A stretch of 64,000 nt of DNA, taken from positions 34,307,681 through 34,371,680 of the forward strand of contig NC_088786.1 in the NCBI RefSeq assembly GCF_949628265.1, read 5' to 3'. Source of the DNA: Cloeon dipterum (Eukaryota > Arthropoda > Insecta > Ephemeroptera > Baetidae). How positions within the stretch are numbered: the first letter of the stretch is position 1; every line of letters begins with the position of its first letter. A program made the position numbers and the translations under genes. This document shows positions 26,416 to 39,757 of this stretch, in pieces. The notes below the pieces were generated by a model. It was not told the origin of the DNA. It saw nothing but the letters and a program-made list of their open reading frames with translations, and made no database searches.

Positions 26416-29400
26416 GCGTTACATTCATTATTGTTTATAAGACATGAATATTTATGCAGAGCATAGTTTCAACACAGCAAAATGTTTACGCCTTAGCTCA
26501 GAGCAGCAATAATTCAGCTGAAGGAAGAAATCGCTTTTCTCTCTGCAAATTCACGTTCAAAGAGGCAGAGGAAGCACTTTGCGGCAGAACAATGGAAGTT
26601 GCATAGGCGACGCGCACGCTTTGGTGCTAACAAGGACGCGGTGCAGGCAGCGGCCGAGTAAATCAAATGTTTGCGTTGCGCGCTGCACTCGAGACCCGCC
26701 GGCCCGGCTTTTTGCCCTTTGTCTCGACACTTTATTTATGCGTGCGCGCGCTTTATGTAACTTCCTCGGGGCCCAGCTCGCAAAGAGCGGTGTTTGTTGC
26801 TCTCTTGCAGCGCTGAATTATGTAAGAAGATGGCCCAGGCGCTCTTTACATGTAATTCCATAAAGCTGCGGACATTTCGCCGCTCTCCCTTTCCACCCCG
26901 GCGAAATATTCTGAAACCGAGGCTCTCTGCAGATTCAAATGAATTCTCCGCGTTGCCAAGGGATTGATTGGCCCAAAAGATAAAATTCCCTTAAAATAAG
27001 AACAGAAGAGGCAACTGTTTCCACAGGAATAATTTTTGCCAGTCGAGACAGCACACACAGCCCTTTCTGCCTTTGAAAGCGCACGCAAATTGAACCTAGT
27101 CGCACAAAAGGAAAGCTGAATACAGAGAAATAATTAACATCGGACGCTAGTGCTAGCTTCTATCGCTGCACTGTGAAAAGGAGGCCTTTCAGGGGCGAAA
27201 TTAAGTCTGTGTGCCAGTCCATTTCGCGTAGTACACGTTTTGTCACACGCACGTCGACTGTGCGCACAGTATATTAAAACGAATTTCTATTCAAGCCGAC
27301 GTCTTTGTGATGAAAGAGCACCTGGTCTTTTGTCTGGCTGAATGACCTCGCAGGGAAACAAACCGCCTGTCTCGCCGCAGATCGATATTTCTACGATATT
27401 TTCGCAGGAGCGAAAAGTTTTCTATCAAAACCGAGCACGCCGACCAAACGAACCTTAAAAAACAAGTGCTCGCAACTTTTTCTTTGCACAACTTTTTGTT
27501 CTTGCTGCAAGCGACTAATAAAAAGTTGGCTTCGATAAAATAACCACACGGAATTTTCGCAATTTCACTAAACTTCCGCACGAACGGAGGTGAAGATGCT
27601 GCGGGCTATATATGCAAACGCCGAAAAGAAAACGGTGAAATGGAAACGCGACTATTTGCTCACTCAGAACCCGGTTCTCGCATGTGTAGTAGTTCCTTCC
27701 CTTTGGTGTTATTTCAAACCTGCACACGCGCTAGATACTTGATCCAACCTTGGAATATATTATTCGACTCTGTGTTTCGCCTCGTGTTTGCTAGTTGTGT
27801 CCCATTACAAAGAGCAAAAGGAGCAGTGCGTTAAAAAGGTTGTTTTTCGGCGTTCGGGGTAAATTTAATACACACCTTGTGTTCTTTGTGAATTCTGTAA
27901 TTGTGTGTTAATTACATATATAGTTTAAATTGTCCACAAGCACAACTTGAACAAAATTGATAAAAATGAAGCTTCTTAGAGAATTGAATGATATTTTTTA
28001 AAATTCATGACCAGTTTGGCTCATTCACGATTTTATAGACGATACGTTTCGCGCTGATGAAGCTTTTATACAGCATGACTAAATATCCCTGCCCCTCTAG
28101 TAATAACGCGTTCGTTGGGCTGCATAACTTTTTATTTTGCTCCAGTTCGGTGTTCCCGACACTATGCTATCTTACGTCCATTGGAAACGCAAATTTGCAT
28201 CACAATGGGCAGCACCCCCCAAAATAAAACAGAACGGACCCTTTAGCCGGCGAAATCCGAAGAATTCCCAGCAGTAAAAAGAGATAGCTGTCATCAGGAA
28301 GGCGGAGCAGCGAGACCGACCGTAATCGGCTGCTGGCTTCATTTCATTATACGAGTGGGTTGAAAGCGAGAAGGTACCAGCAGTACGTCGCTCGTCAGAC
28401 TGCTTCAGCAAATAGGCAGATTAACTCGATTAGGGCTCTTGAAACGAAAATAGTGACACTTTATCGTAGGATGAAAAGGATCGACTTTCAAAATGAAAAA
28501 TTAACACTTGAAATGCATTAGTTTTGAACTATGAAAATTGCAGTCATGATAAAATAATAAATCACCAAAAAGGGATTATCCTAAAAAGCAATACTTTCCG
28601 GTCTGGACGTGCCAATTTTGTATACAGGAAAAATTAGAGCAGGGGAAACAGCCAGAAAACGAAGAACGTGTTAATCACTCTTTTCAAATTTAACCCATTT
28701 GCCACCTATCCTTAGTCCTTGCTGAGTTAATTTGTTTTGTATCACTTCATTTATATCAATTCAAACCCTTTCATGATATTGATTTCATGATTTTTTTCCT
28801 AACAAGAACTTGTTCTTCCATAACCTCGAAAGATACGAAACTCTAATCTAAGAATTTAAGCTATTTTAAGTGGTCCTCATCAAAGGAAACTTCAGAAAAT
28901 GATGCCAGCCTCCGCAGCAACAAGCGCGAAGACAAGTTTGGATAATTTTGGAGAACAGTTTGGTGGCCCAAGTAAGAAATTCGGTGGCCACGGGACATCT
29001 GAGGTGCATGCAAATGCTGCTCAGTCAGAAGCCCTGCTTATAGTTTCAACGCGACTCACGCGCGCGTAATCAGATCAGCCCAGAGTGCTTTTGGCTTTTA
29101 TGATGAGCAGCTGACAGCGAGGCTGAGGCGGTGGTTGCAGCTGAATTTCCTGCCACCGTGCTTATCGCCTGCTCTCATTCCTGCAGACTCGAAACACACG
29201 CGCGCTCTGACTGAGAGAGCGAGAGAAATTAAGGAAGCCTGCAGGCAAGCGGCCGGGCACGCTCACTCTCGGCTCGCGCTCTAATATCTCGCCTGTAAGA
29301 GGATTTTGCTTCCGAGTGTGGCTGACTGACTATACGATCGGGTTTTGTCAAAGGCTTGCTGTTTGCATGCACGAGTCCGGATTAGCTCCTCATTCTAGTG

Positions 29401-32400
29401 TTTAAGAAGCAGAGATTTCACTTACCAACTTTGTTCTTCCTTCTGTTTCCAAGGATACTGAAACAGAAATTGGAGTTGATTAAAATTAGTACTGATTATG
29501 TTGCTTGCTAGACGTATAACATTATTTAATTACTATACAACAAACCAGCGCTTCTGGATTTGTTGAGTAATTTTGCAGCCCTGATGCGGTCAACAAATAA
29601 TTGGAAGGAGGCCTTTTTTGCTAATATTAACAGTCACGCTTTCAGGAGACACGACAACGTCTCATTTTTTTAAGGAGCCTTTCACTCCACCGTAAGTAAG
29701 AATTGTATTTGGCACATATTTTGATAGTACAAAAAATCTATATTTTTTATTTTGAACTGAAATTCTGGCAATCAATTGTGTTCTCAAATCCATGCTGTAA
29801 ACATTAATGTCTGTATTTCATCTTGATTTGATCAATTAATGAATAAAATAAATGTTGGATTTAGTTTTGGTTGACAGTGTCGTTCAAAATTAAGGATTTT
29901 TTACCTATTACTGAATAAAATCCCGAAGGATTCTTCAGTTTCAGACTTGAAGAATGAGTAATCATTGGCTTCCTTTTTCACTCTTTAAAAGAGAATGCTT
30001 TTGAATTCAATTTTTTATTCAAAGGGAGTAAAATGGATCAGTGCATCGACAAAGATAAAAATGCTATTTCAAGCGTTGCAATTTTAATTTGCATAGCTCT
30101 GTGCTGCAGAACTTACGTTCCCATTAACGAGAGCAAAGGGCGTCCGCTTGACTAGTTCAAATGATGATTTGCCGTCTGCGTGCACATTTCTCAGCGCCGC
30201 CTGCCGACTAGATATTTCCTTTGCATCGAGTTCCGCCGCACAAGCGGCTAGTCACTGGTAGAGACAGTGATTGCATCGCAGATAACAATCTGAGCAGCCA
30301 ATGTCTCGGAACTCGCAACACACACAGCCCTCTCTTATTGAGTATATTTCTTTCACGTCATGCGGCAAACCAATAAATTGCAGCAGCAGCAGCGGAGGAA
30401 ACATTCGAAATACGTGTCTGGAAATTTTCCTCCGAGTTTGTTCGCACATGCATGCGAGAGGGCGAGGGTAGGCGAGGGTAGGCGAGGCTGCTGATAGAGA
30501 CGCAAAAACATCTCGTCGCCGCCACCGCCGGCTTGATTGAAATGGATTTTCCATTTTCTTGCTTCGGGCGCTGCTCGAGAATGCATTGTTGGCGAGGCAG
30601 CGAACGTTCCGGGCAGAATTTTTCAATATTCTATAGGTGCACCGTGGAAAATACATTCACTTTGCGTTACCCTTCAATGAATACAAAGAGTTTTTACTGG
30701 AATTGATTCAAAGTTTGTTTCTTCAAAGGCATTTCCATAATTCCAGTTTGCAGAAGGCATCACGAGAAACTAATCATCACTGCCGTTCTTTGTGCTTCGG
30801 ATTGCGAAAGGGGATGAATTGATGAGGTGCAATTCCGCGAGAGATATCCATTTTGGCAGCAAAGGGTGCGGCACCGGGGCGAATTCTCATCTATCTTTTC
30901 GCCCCCGCCGCCGCCGCCGAATTCTTTGTTTCTGCTTTGGCCCGAAAATTTCCTTTCGAGCGTTAAAACAATGCGCAGCGAGAGAAAAGAATTTACAATT
31001 TATTCTTGCGCCCTGCGGGAGCGAGAAATGTAAAGGCACGCGACTAGGCAGAGAGCAGCCCCCTCCCTTAATTTTCACGCACACAAAAAATCCCTCAGAG
31101 GCAGCAGCTTCTGCTCTTGTATAGTTATGATAGCCATCTTTTGCTCTCTTTTTTCTTGCCTAATATTTCAACACACACAGCACAAGGATAATAAAAGTTG
31201 AAAGGAAAGTTGCTCTCCCTCCGCTCTTTCAGCCGAAAGTGTGCACCGAGTACGCTTTATTGTAAGCATCGAGCCGAGATGTGCAGTTCGGGGGCAATTC
31301 GTTTGTAATGACACCAGCCAGTCGTCTCGGCGACAACTCCTTGCTTATTGCACGAGCGCATTATGACAAAAGAAGATTTTTATCGTTCTCGCAGGGCAGG
31401 GGTTGACTGCGAGAGGAGAGTCTCCGCGCGGCGGCGGCGGCTCGAGTCCATTTCCCGCCGCCTTTAAATTCTTAAGTTTCGTCCGACCTGGTCTTAATGG
31501 CAGAAGAGAGCGACACGTCGCTGGGGAGTCGGACCGCTGCCCTTTTCGCTATGCGTTCTCGCAACCCTCGCACGCGTCTCTCGACTTGAATGAATAGTCG
31601 ACGTCAGAATTCGTTCCGGCTGAATGGAACGCCTTAAAAGCGATTTTAGAGAGTGCCGGGCCGAGCTGTGCTATAATTGAAAATAATTTATTCAACGCGC
31701 ACCAGCTTTTCTCCTTTGTGTTTGTGAATTACAGCTAAATTACAGTAAATAAGACTTAATTCACTTTTGTTTTAGACAAAACAATACGGGTTTAAATTTT
31801 CTTGTTCAATATCCAATCCTAATTAAGTTAATTCCCCAATCCAAGGATATTGCGTTCGTGCTAATTTGCAACTGACAAAAATTAAAAAACCTCTCTGGCT
31901 TGATAAATTAACAAATCAAATTTAATCGAATAAAACATACAATAATAATAAAAATTACTAACTATTTTCTAAAAAGTTAAAAAAGATACCAATTTTTTCC
32001 AGTCTAGAAAAATCGTGCCATTCAAGCAACAATTCTGTCTGGAAAAAGGGTACAGCACTTTTTACAATTTTCCAGACTCGCTCCAATTTCAAGAGGAAAG
32101 CAACATCTGGCTGAGCCACTGTTTTCCAGGTCCGCAACAGCGAAGATAACAATAAATTTTTGTTATGATTCCACGCAGTAGCCAAGCTACAAGGAGGGCG
32201 GTGCAACTTATCGGGATTTATGCCTGCCGTGGGCTCCAGCAAAACCAAAATTTGCCAGCCGAGCAGTTAAACTTTCTTTAGTGCGATGCATTCGTACTAT
32301 TGCTGCAGAATGGCAGAGTTGAAAATAAATTACAGTTTGCGTGCCGGGCAAGTTAACCGAAGGCAGCATGTTGAGGTATTATCTGCCTTTTTCCGAGCTA

Positions 32401-33328
32401 AGCTTCCTCGATCGGATTTCCTGCCAACTCCTGCAAAACTCTGATAACAACCGATCTAAGTAAGAATTTCTCGCCACCGCCGCAATTAATTTGAAACACC
32501 ACGGAGCAAAGAAGTTACGGCTGCAACTTTGTCTAGCTCGACGTCCATTAATTAATTAACGGACGACTCCGCGGGGAATCGATTTCCTGTCGCAGGCTAC
32601 CGAGCGCAAAATTCATAGAGATATATATAAAGGAGGCACTTGGGGTTAGAAGACGAGAAACGCAGCAAAGATTGTTCTGATTGGAATTCAACATTTGTGC
32701 TTTGGCAACGTTTTCCGATCTTGGAAAAAAAACCTTTTTCTTAATCTGAGAGTGAATATAAAATTTTGGATGAAAAGTTAATTTTTATTTTACATTTTTA
32801 CTCGCATTTTCCACACTCACATCTGGAAAAATACTCCCACGAAAAACTGGTCTTGCAAAAATATTCACAGCTGGGAGAATTTAATCCCTCGCAATCCGCA
32901 GCACTCGCGTCTCTTGCGCAAAATTCAGGCTTAGTGAAGACTTATTTTAGCACTCGCGACTCAAATTACTGTGCTATACGCCTCTTGCGTTGGCGATGTT
33001 AATATGATTGACTCTCGCGTTGCGCAAAGCTGCGGATTCAAATGGAAATTTAAGCATGGACTTTTGAATATCTTCACACTGTGGGACGAGAATCTCGTCG
33101 GAAAGGATTTTCTTTCAAAAGGAATCCATCTTTTTAATATGAGTCGTCTCGTAATTTTTGGCTCAAAATCAGCGGAAAATAGTATGTAAGAACTGATTAT
33201 TTAATCGGGAAGCTGGGATAACCTATAGACTAATTAACTAAAATAATAGATGTAAATTGTATATACTAATCGTTCATAAATTTAAATTTCAGCCTTTGAT
33301 TTTAATCTTCAAAGAGGCATTTTTGAAA
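26416..33328. other. Non-coding stretch, no supported gene
   Basis: No gene supported. The stretch contains GC-rich patches (about 26570-26870, 29000-29350, 30800-31130, 31390-31660) in AT-rich surroundings, a short GCGAGGGTAG repeat at about 30460-30490, and a strong TATA-like string (TATATAAA, 32624-32631) with no gene visible after it. Two short splice-bracketed segments at 29426-29457 and 29646-29691 are listed as findings. Confidence 0.55.
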
Positions 33329-33332
33329 TTAA

Positions 33333-33766
33333 AGTAGAATGATACTGGGCAACAATTGAAAATTATTTAAATTGTTGGATGCCTTAAACAATTGACCGAT
33401 AAACAATTTGTTCAACAATTTGCAATAATAAAAAAGGACCTTCCTACAGTAAAAATTCAAATTTTTCCAATTTTCTCCAAAATTTACAGTGCTCGAACAT
33501 ATTTTCTTGGCATATTCCGATTCCTCTCGTCGAGATCTGTCCAACGGTGTATGCCGCTTATTGGGGATTCTCTTGGCTTTGAAATTAAATCGAATTTCAA
33601 GTAAGGAGACAGCCATTACCATTTGAAAAGCACGCTAACTTTCCAGCCAATTTTCTCAAAAAATTACAGTGCTTCTTAGGTCAATTTAGGCTTTAACTGA
33701 ATCCTAAGGGATGAGTTTATGCATTGGCAACAAGCATTTTCCAGGCTTTTCCAGTATCATTCCTCT
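33333..33766 (-). mobile_element. TTAA-flanked MITE, copy 2
   Basis: A 434-bp copy, inverted relative to that at 25977, flanked by TTAA at 33329-33332 and 33767-33770. On the element's own sense strand the internal frame is open for 97 codons (33622 down to 33329). The antisense strand is open for 70. Confidence 0.8.
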
Positions 33767-35752
33767 TTAAATTTTTCATACTTGGATGATTGTCAAATAA
33801 TTAAATTTTTTAATTATTCAATTATTAGCTAATAAAAAATCCAGGAAATTAATTTTAAGCTATCCATTGCATTGATTCCGGTTTTCCAAAAAATGATCTA
33901 TTGTGCTGAGCATCTTATTTTCATCAGCCACGTAATTCTCTGCTACTGTGTACGATGCATAATAGGCCATAACTAAATTTAATATTGGCGTGAAAAGGTA
34001 ATGGCAAACGGCTGATTGTGCACAATTATTCACTGCGGCACGAGCAATTTGTTCCTGCGGCGCTTAATCCTTTCTCTGCTCCGCGCGCGCGTGTGTGTTT
34101 TATCGGAGAAGTTTGTCGTTGTGTGCACTCCGTTTTTCCTTCTCCTGCTTCATCATCCGCGCATCTCTATATTCATTTATTCAGTCTGCACTCTGGTGCA
34201 ACATGAATTCTCATTACACGCGCGCCGCGCTCCGCGTAGCAGCTGGCTGGCTAGCGCGCGGTAGGGAAGATGCATTTTCCTTGTTTCCGTGTCGTCGTCG
34301 GCAAACGTAAGAAACGAATTTCATTAAATCCCGTCCTGCTGAATAATTGAGCTGCCAGCGCGTGCATGGTGTCTGCTGCACCTAGCTTCTGCATTATTCC
34401 AGCGCAGGTACAAACACACAAATAAATGGCTTTCCTGTGTGCGCGCGCGATGGAAGCAGGCCACGAAAGTAGCGCTGCGATCTGGGGCATTGCATTCGGT
34501 TGCTCGGCGATCTCGAGAGTCGATCGATGCTGTTAGTTGTCGTTTGACGTGAGTGCTCCGAATTGCCACAAAATAAACACGAGTTAGGAATTAAAAGTTG
34601 TCAACAGTCGACTAAAAATATCCATGCCGGAAACTATGAAATTTGAATCTACGAAAAAATTGATCACAGGACGGTATTTTGCTTCAAGGCTAAATTCGCA
34701 CCATTACACTCTACACACTAAGAGAATTTCCGGAAAAAAACCTTTCATCAAAATTTTAATTTAATTAATGATTGGTTTCGGCAAACAGTTTCAGCTTTTG
34801 CATTTCTGACGGCCACAGAACCCACGATTTGACGGTTAATTTTTGATAATATTCCTCTGATTTTACAATGGCTACTCCCACAAGTGAACGATCAGGTATG
34901 GAATTAAAAAACAATATTTTTTTTTTAATTTTCTAAGTCAAATTTCTCAAAAATGAATGAACGCACCACTCAGGAATTTTTCACAAGTTAAAAATGTGAT
35001 CCTGGACCTCGTCCTCGTAACGTTAAACTGCGGATCGCTCAACAAACACTCACATTTTCACTGTCGAACTAATTGTTGACCTTTTCTTACAACTAGGAAT
35101 TTATTGAGTCTGGCCCAATTTACCGCCACTAACAGTAATTTTAGATTGTTAATTTTCAGATTCTTACTAGAAAAAATGACTGCTGTAATTGTTAATTTTG
35201 CTTCAAATTAAATAAAAAAAATGTCCTGTGAACTGTCATTTTTTCTCTCGTCATCCAGAATTATTTAGATTCTCGTTGGAAGATTTTGTTGTTTTTTATG
35301 CTTCCAAGAAACCATTAGTGTTGAACTGTTGAGTTGAAAACATTTCAAATGGAAAATAGAATGACAATGTTAGCTTCCTGTGTAGCGAAAAAAAAGTCTC
35401 TTGAAACAGAGCCGCGTCGAATGAAGCTCATTTGTGTCGTTTATTAAATGTGACTCGTCATGTTTCTGTCGTGCACAATAACACGAGAGCCAACTTAGAA
35501 TCTCACAAAATCAGATGAGAACACAGTCATTTTTATACGCAAACAAGGCCATAAAAAGGGAGGGTCGCGTGTGCAGACGCGAGCCGCACCTCCATAATGG
35601 AAAAGGATCATTAAATTTGCACCGCTGCTGACTTGTGCAAAGCCAACTGGAACAAATAATGCACTCTCCGCCGCGGCGAATGCTTGCTCACCTGCAGTGC
35701 AATAAAACTGCTACCTGAGTGGCTCTTTAATAATGATCACGTTCTGCAAAGC

Positions 35753-35758
<6 letters not shown>

Positions 35759-35814
<56 letters not shown>
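35759..35814. repeat. (GA)28 microsatellite
   Basis: Fifty-six bases of uninterrupted GA dinucleotide, followed at about 35900 by further purine-rich sequence. In arthropods such runs can bind GAGA factor and can form triplex DNA, but neither is shown here. Confidence 0.97.
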
Positions 35815-35817
<3 letters not shown>

Positions 35818-36342
35818 ACAGGACGAGTAGAGCTGAAGGCAAATTCATATTTCAACGTAAGCACAATCTCAAACGCGCTCCGATGAAACGATTTTTCAGA
35901 GAGAAAGAAAGAGAGTGGGGGTGGGGGGGAATATTATAAATTACATGAAAATTAAAAAGCTTTATTCACAACCCAGCCATTATGTGGCCCCTAATTTTTT
36001 ATTTATTTTTCAGTGTCTGATTACACCCATGAGCTCAACGTAATGAGTCGCGGCGTTAAGCACCTCCTAAAACTAATTATCCTGTTTAGACGTCTAATAA
36101 AATCTAATTTATGATCCAGCAGGACAATTACCACAGAGCCATGCCACACCTAAAACGCACCAAACGAATTTGAAATAAATATTGGATTGGTAAAATATGA
36201 TGCAATGAGGGTTATTATACGTTCTACTTTATTTAAAATGAGAGGCATATGCGTGTTTCAAATTACGGGTGCACTTGATGATTATTCCGGCTCACGCGGC
36301 GGCGGTGGCGACGGTGGGGCGGCGAGTGCATATTGTTACACG

Positions 36343-36359
36343 CACACACACACACACAC
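36343..36359. repeat. (CA)n microsatellite
   Basis: About eight CA units read directly, next to a GGC-rich stretch at 36295-36325. Confidence 0.95.
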
Positions 36360-37076
36360 CACGCTCTGATTATATCAGGGGGCAATTTGCGTTATTAAAG
36401 AGTCGGAACACATAACATACACACGGTCCGAGAGTGGCCTGCACTCGAACACAAAAAGCCTGGCGTATAGAGTAAATTATTATTCGCTGTGTGCATTGTT
36501 AACAGGCTCGACAGCGACTTGATGAAAAACAACAACGAACGACGTGAGCAGGCGGATGAGACAAAAGGCCCAATGTAAAAGCAAAGCTAGAGGCCAGTTT
36601 GTTTTCTGCATGAATAGAGCGGCGTGGCAGAACAAGAGGGCGCGTGCCACGCCCTTCCTTCCCGTTCTGCTCGCGGCGCAATTATTTTCCAATTTTTCGC
36701 CGTCAGAGTGGAAAATAATTAAGATTGATTTCGGCCGGTGCTCCTCGAGATGCTGACGTGCGATGTGAGCGAGCAGAGCGTACTGCTGACTCTGCTTTTA
36801 TTTATTATTAAATACACAATATCGCCCAATCAATGTCTCCAGCAGTTTTGGTTCTCCATCATGAGATGAGTTTTTGCCTCACTCTTCATTGGTGCTAACT
36901 TGCTTTTCCACCAGACACTAACCAAAGGGTTCTTTGCTTCGAAAAATGTGAAAAAACTTGTTTATTCACGAAACCTGATATATTTTAGAATACAGAAATT
37001 TAGAAACGTTTATCATTGCGAAGGGAATTTTTGACACAGCTTCAAATGAAAAAAGGGATTCTATTTTACGAATTGT

Positions 37077-37479
37077 ACAAAGGACTGATTGTATATCTGG
37101 GGATGTTTTTTCTGGTTCAACGAATATTTTGATTAGTAGATATTATAAAAAGTTGAATGGAACTATACAAAAACATTTTTAATGCTTAGAGTGTGTTCTA
37201 CAAATCTTTATAAAGTGGTTATGTGAAAATAATTTTTTATATGTTTGTAATGACGTAAAACCAAAGGTTTGTAGCTAACTCAGATAGAAATCATTTTATG
37301 CAATTTCTTGCTGAAAATTTCAACTTTGAGCCCCTGTAGGAATTCAAAATAAGAAACAATGTATTTTCGAATTTCTACTTCGTTGTTCAAATGAGGATTA
37401 AGTCCGTTTCTCTAATAATGTAATGGAACTGTTTATTTTTTACTTTTATTATTAGAATTTGTGAAGTAGCAATTTTAAG
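37077..37479 (+). other. Upstream segment shared with second cathepsin gene
   Basis: This stretch marks the left part of the duplicated unit. Positions 37077-37130 match 42416-42468, sharing CTGATTGTATAT, GGGGATGTTTTTT and CTGGTTCAAC. From 37129 onward it matches 45002 onward (TTGATTA, AACATTTTTAATGC versus CACATTTTTAATGC). The two matching parts are adjacent here but about 2.5 kb apart at the second gene. Confidence 0.8.
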
Positions 37480-37588
37480 CCCATTACAGTGTTATGAATG
37501 CATGCCATCGGGCCCTCTTATTACCCCACGTTAGGTATAAATAGTTCGAACATTTCTAGTTTTGTACAGTTTGTGTAACGAATCTTTC
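37480..37588 (+). promoter_or_regulatory. Promoter of first cathepsin L-like gene
   Basis: TATAAATA at 37536-37543 is followed by an initiator-like TACAGTTT with its A at 37568, 32 bp downstream. The 109 bases from 37480 differ from 45340-45448 at a single position, so the whole proximal promoter is retained in both copies. The 5' UTR would be about 111 nt if unspliced. The TTACAG just before the start codon could instead be a 5'-UTR intron acceptor. Confidence 0.75.
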
Positions 37589-37678
37589 ATAGATTTTAGA
37601 TACACCTCCGCCGAAGCTTCTCTACTGTTTTATATTTTATACATTTCATTTGATAAAGTCTAATTACAGGAGATCAAA

Positions 37679-39665
<1,987 letters not shown>

Positions 39666-39751
39666 AAATTATCCCTCGCTTCATTAATAACATGATAATC
39701 CTTTAAATTAATTAAAACCGAATGTTAGTGTATTTTTTAACTCATTGACAA

Positions 39752-39757
39752 AATAAA
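39752..39757 (+). terminator. AATAAA poly(A) signal, cathepsin copy 1
   Basis: Canonical hexamer 87 nt after the stop codon. The flanking GACAAAATAAAG is conserved after the second gene. Confidence 0.75.

Larger units (their letters stand above)
33771..37076. other. Non-coding stretch upstream of the cathepsin pair
   Basis: No supported gene. It contains a 28-unit GA run at 35759-35814 and a CA run at 36343-36359. One possible short first coding exon at 34868-34895 is reported as a weak finding. The stretch 36960-37076 is AT-rich and has no counterpart upstream of the second cathepsin gene. Confidence 0.55.

Noticed and set aside
30117..30251. Minus-strand 45-codon frame with protein-like composition ending at a GTAAGTTC donor
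   Set aside because: It has no in-frame ATG. The best acceptor (after CTCTACCAG) places an in-frame stop at once and the other frames close too. A frame of this length is expected by chance.
32624..32631. Strong TATA-like string TATATAAA
   Set aside because: No initiator or gene follows within several hundred bases, and similar strings occur elsewhere in the AT-rich sequence.
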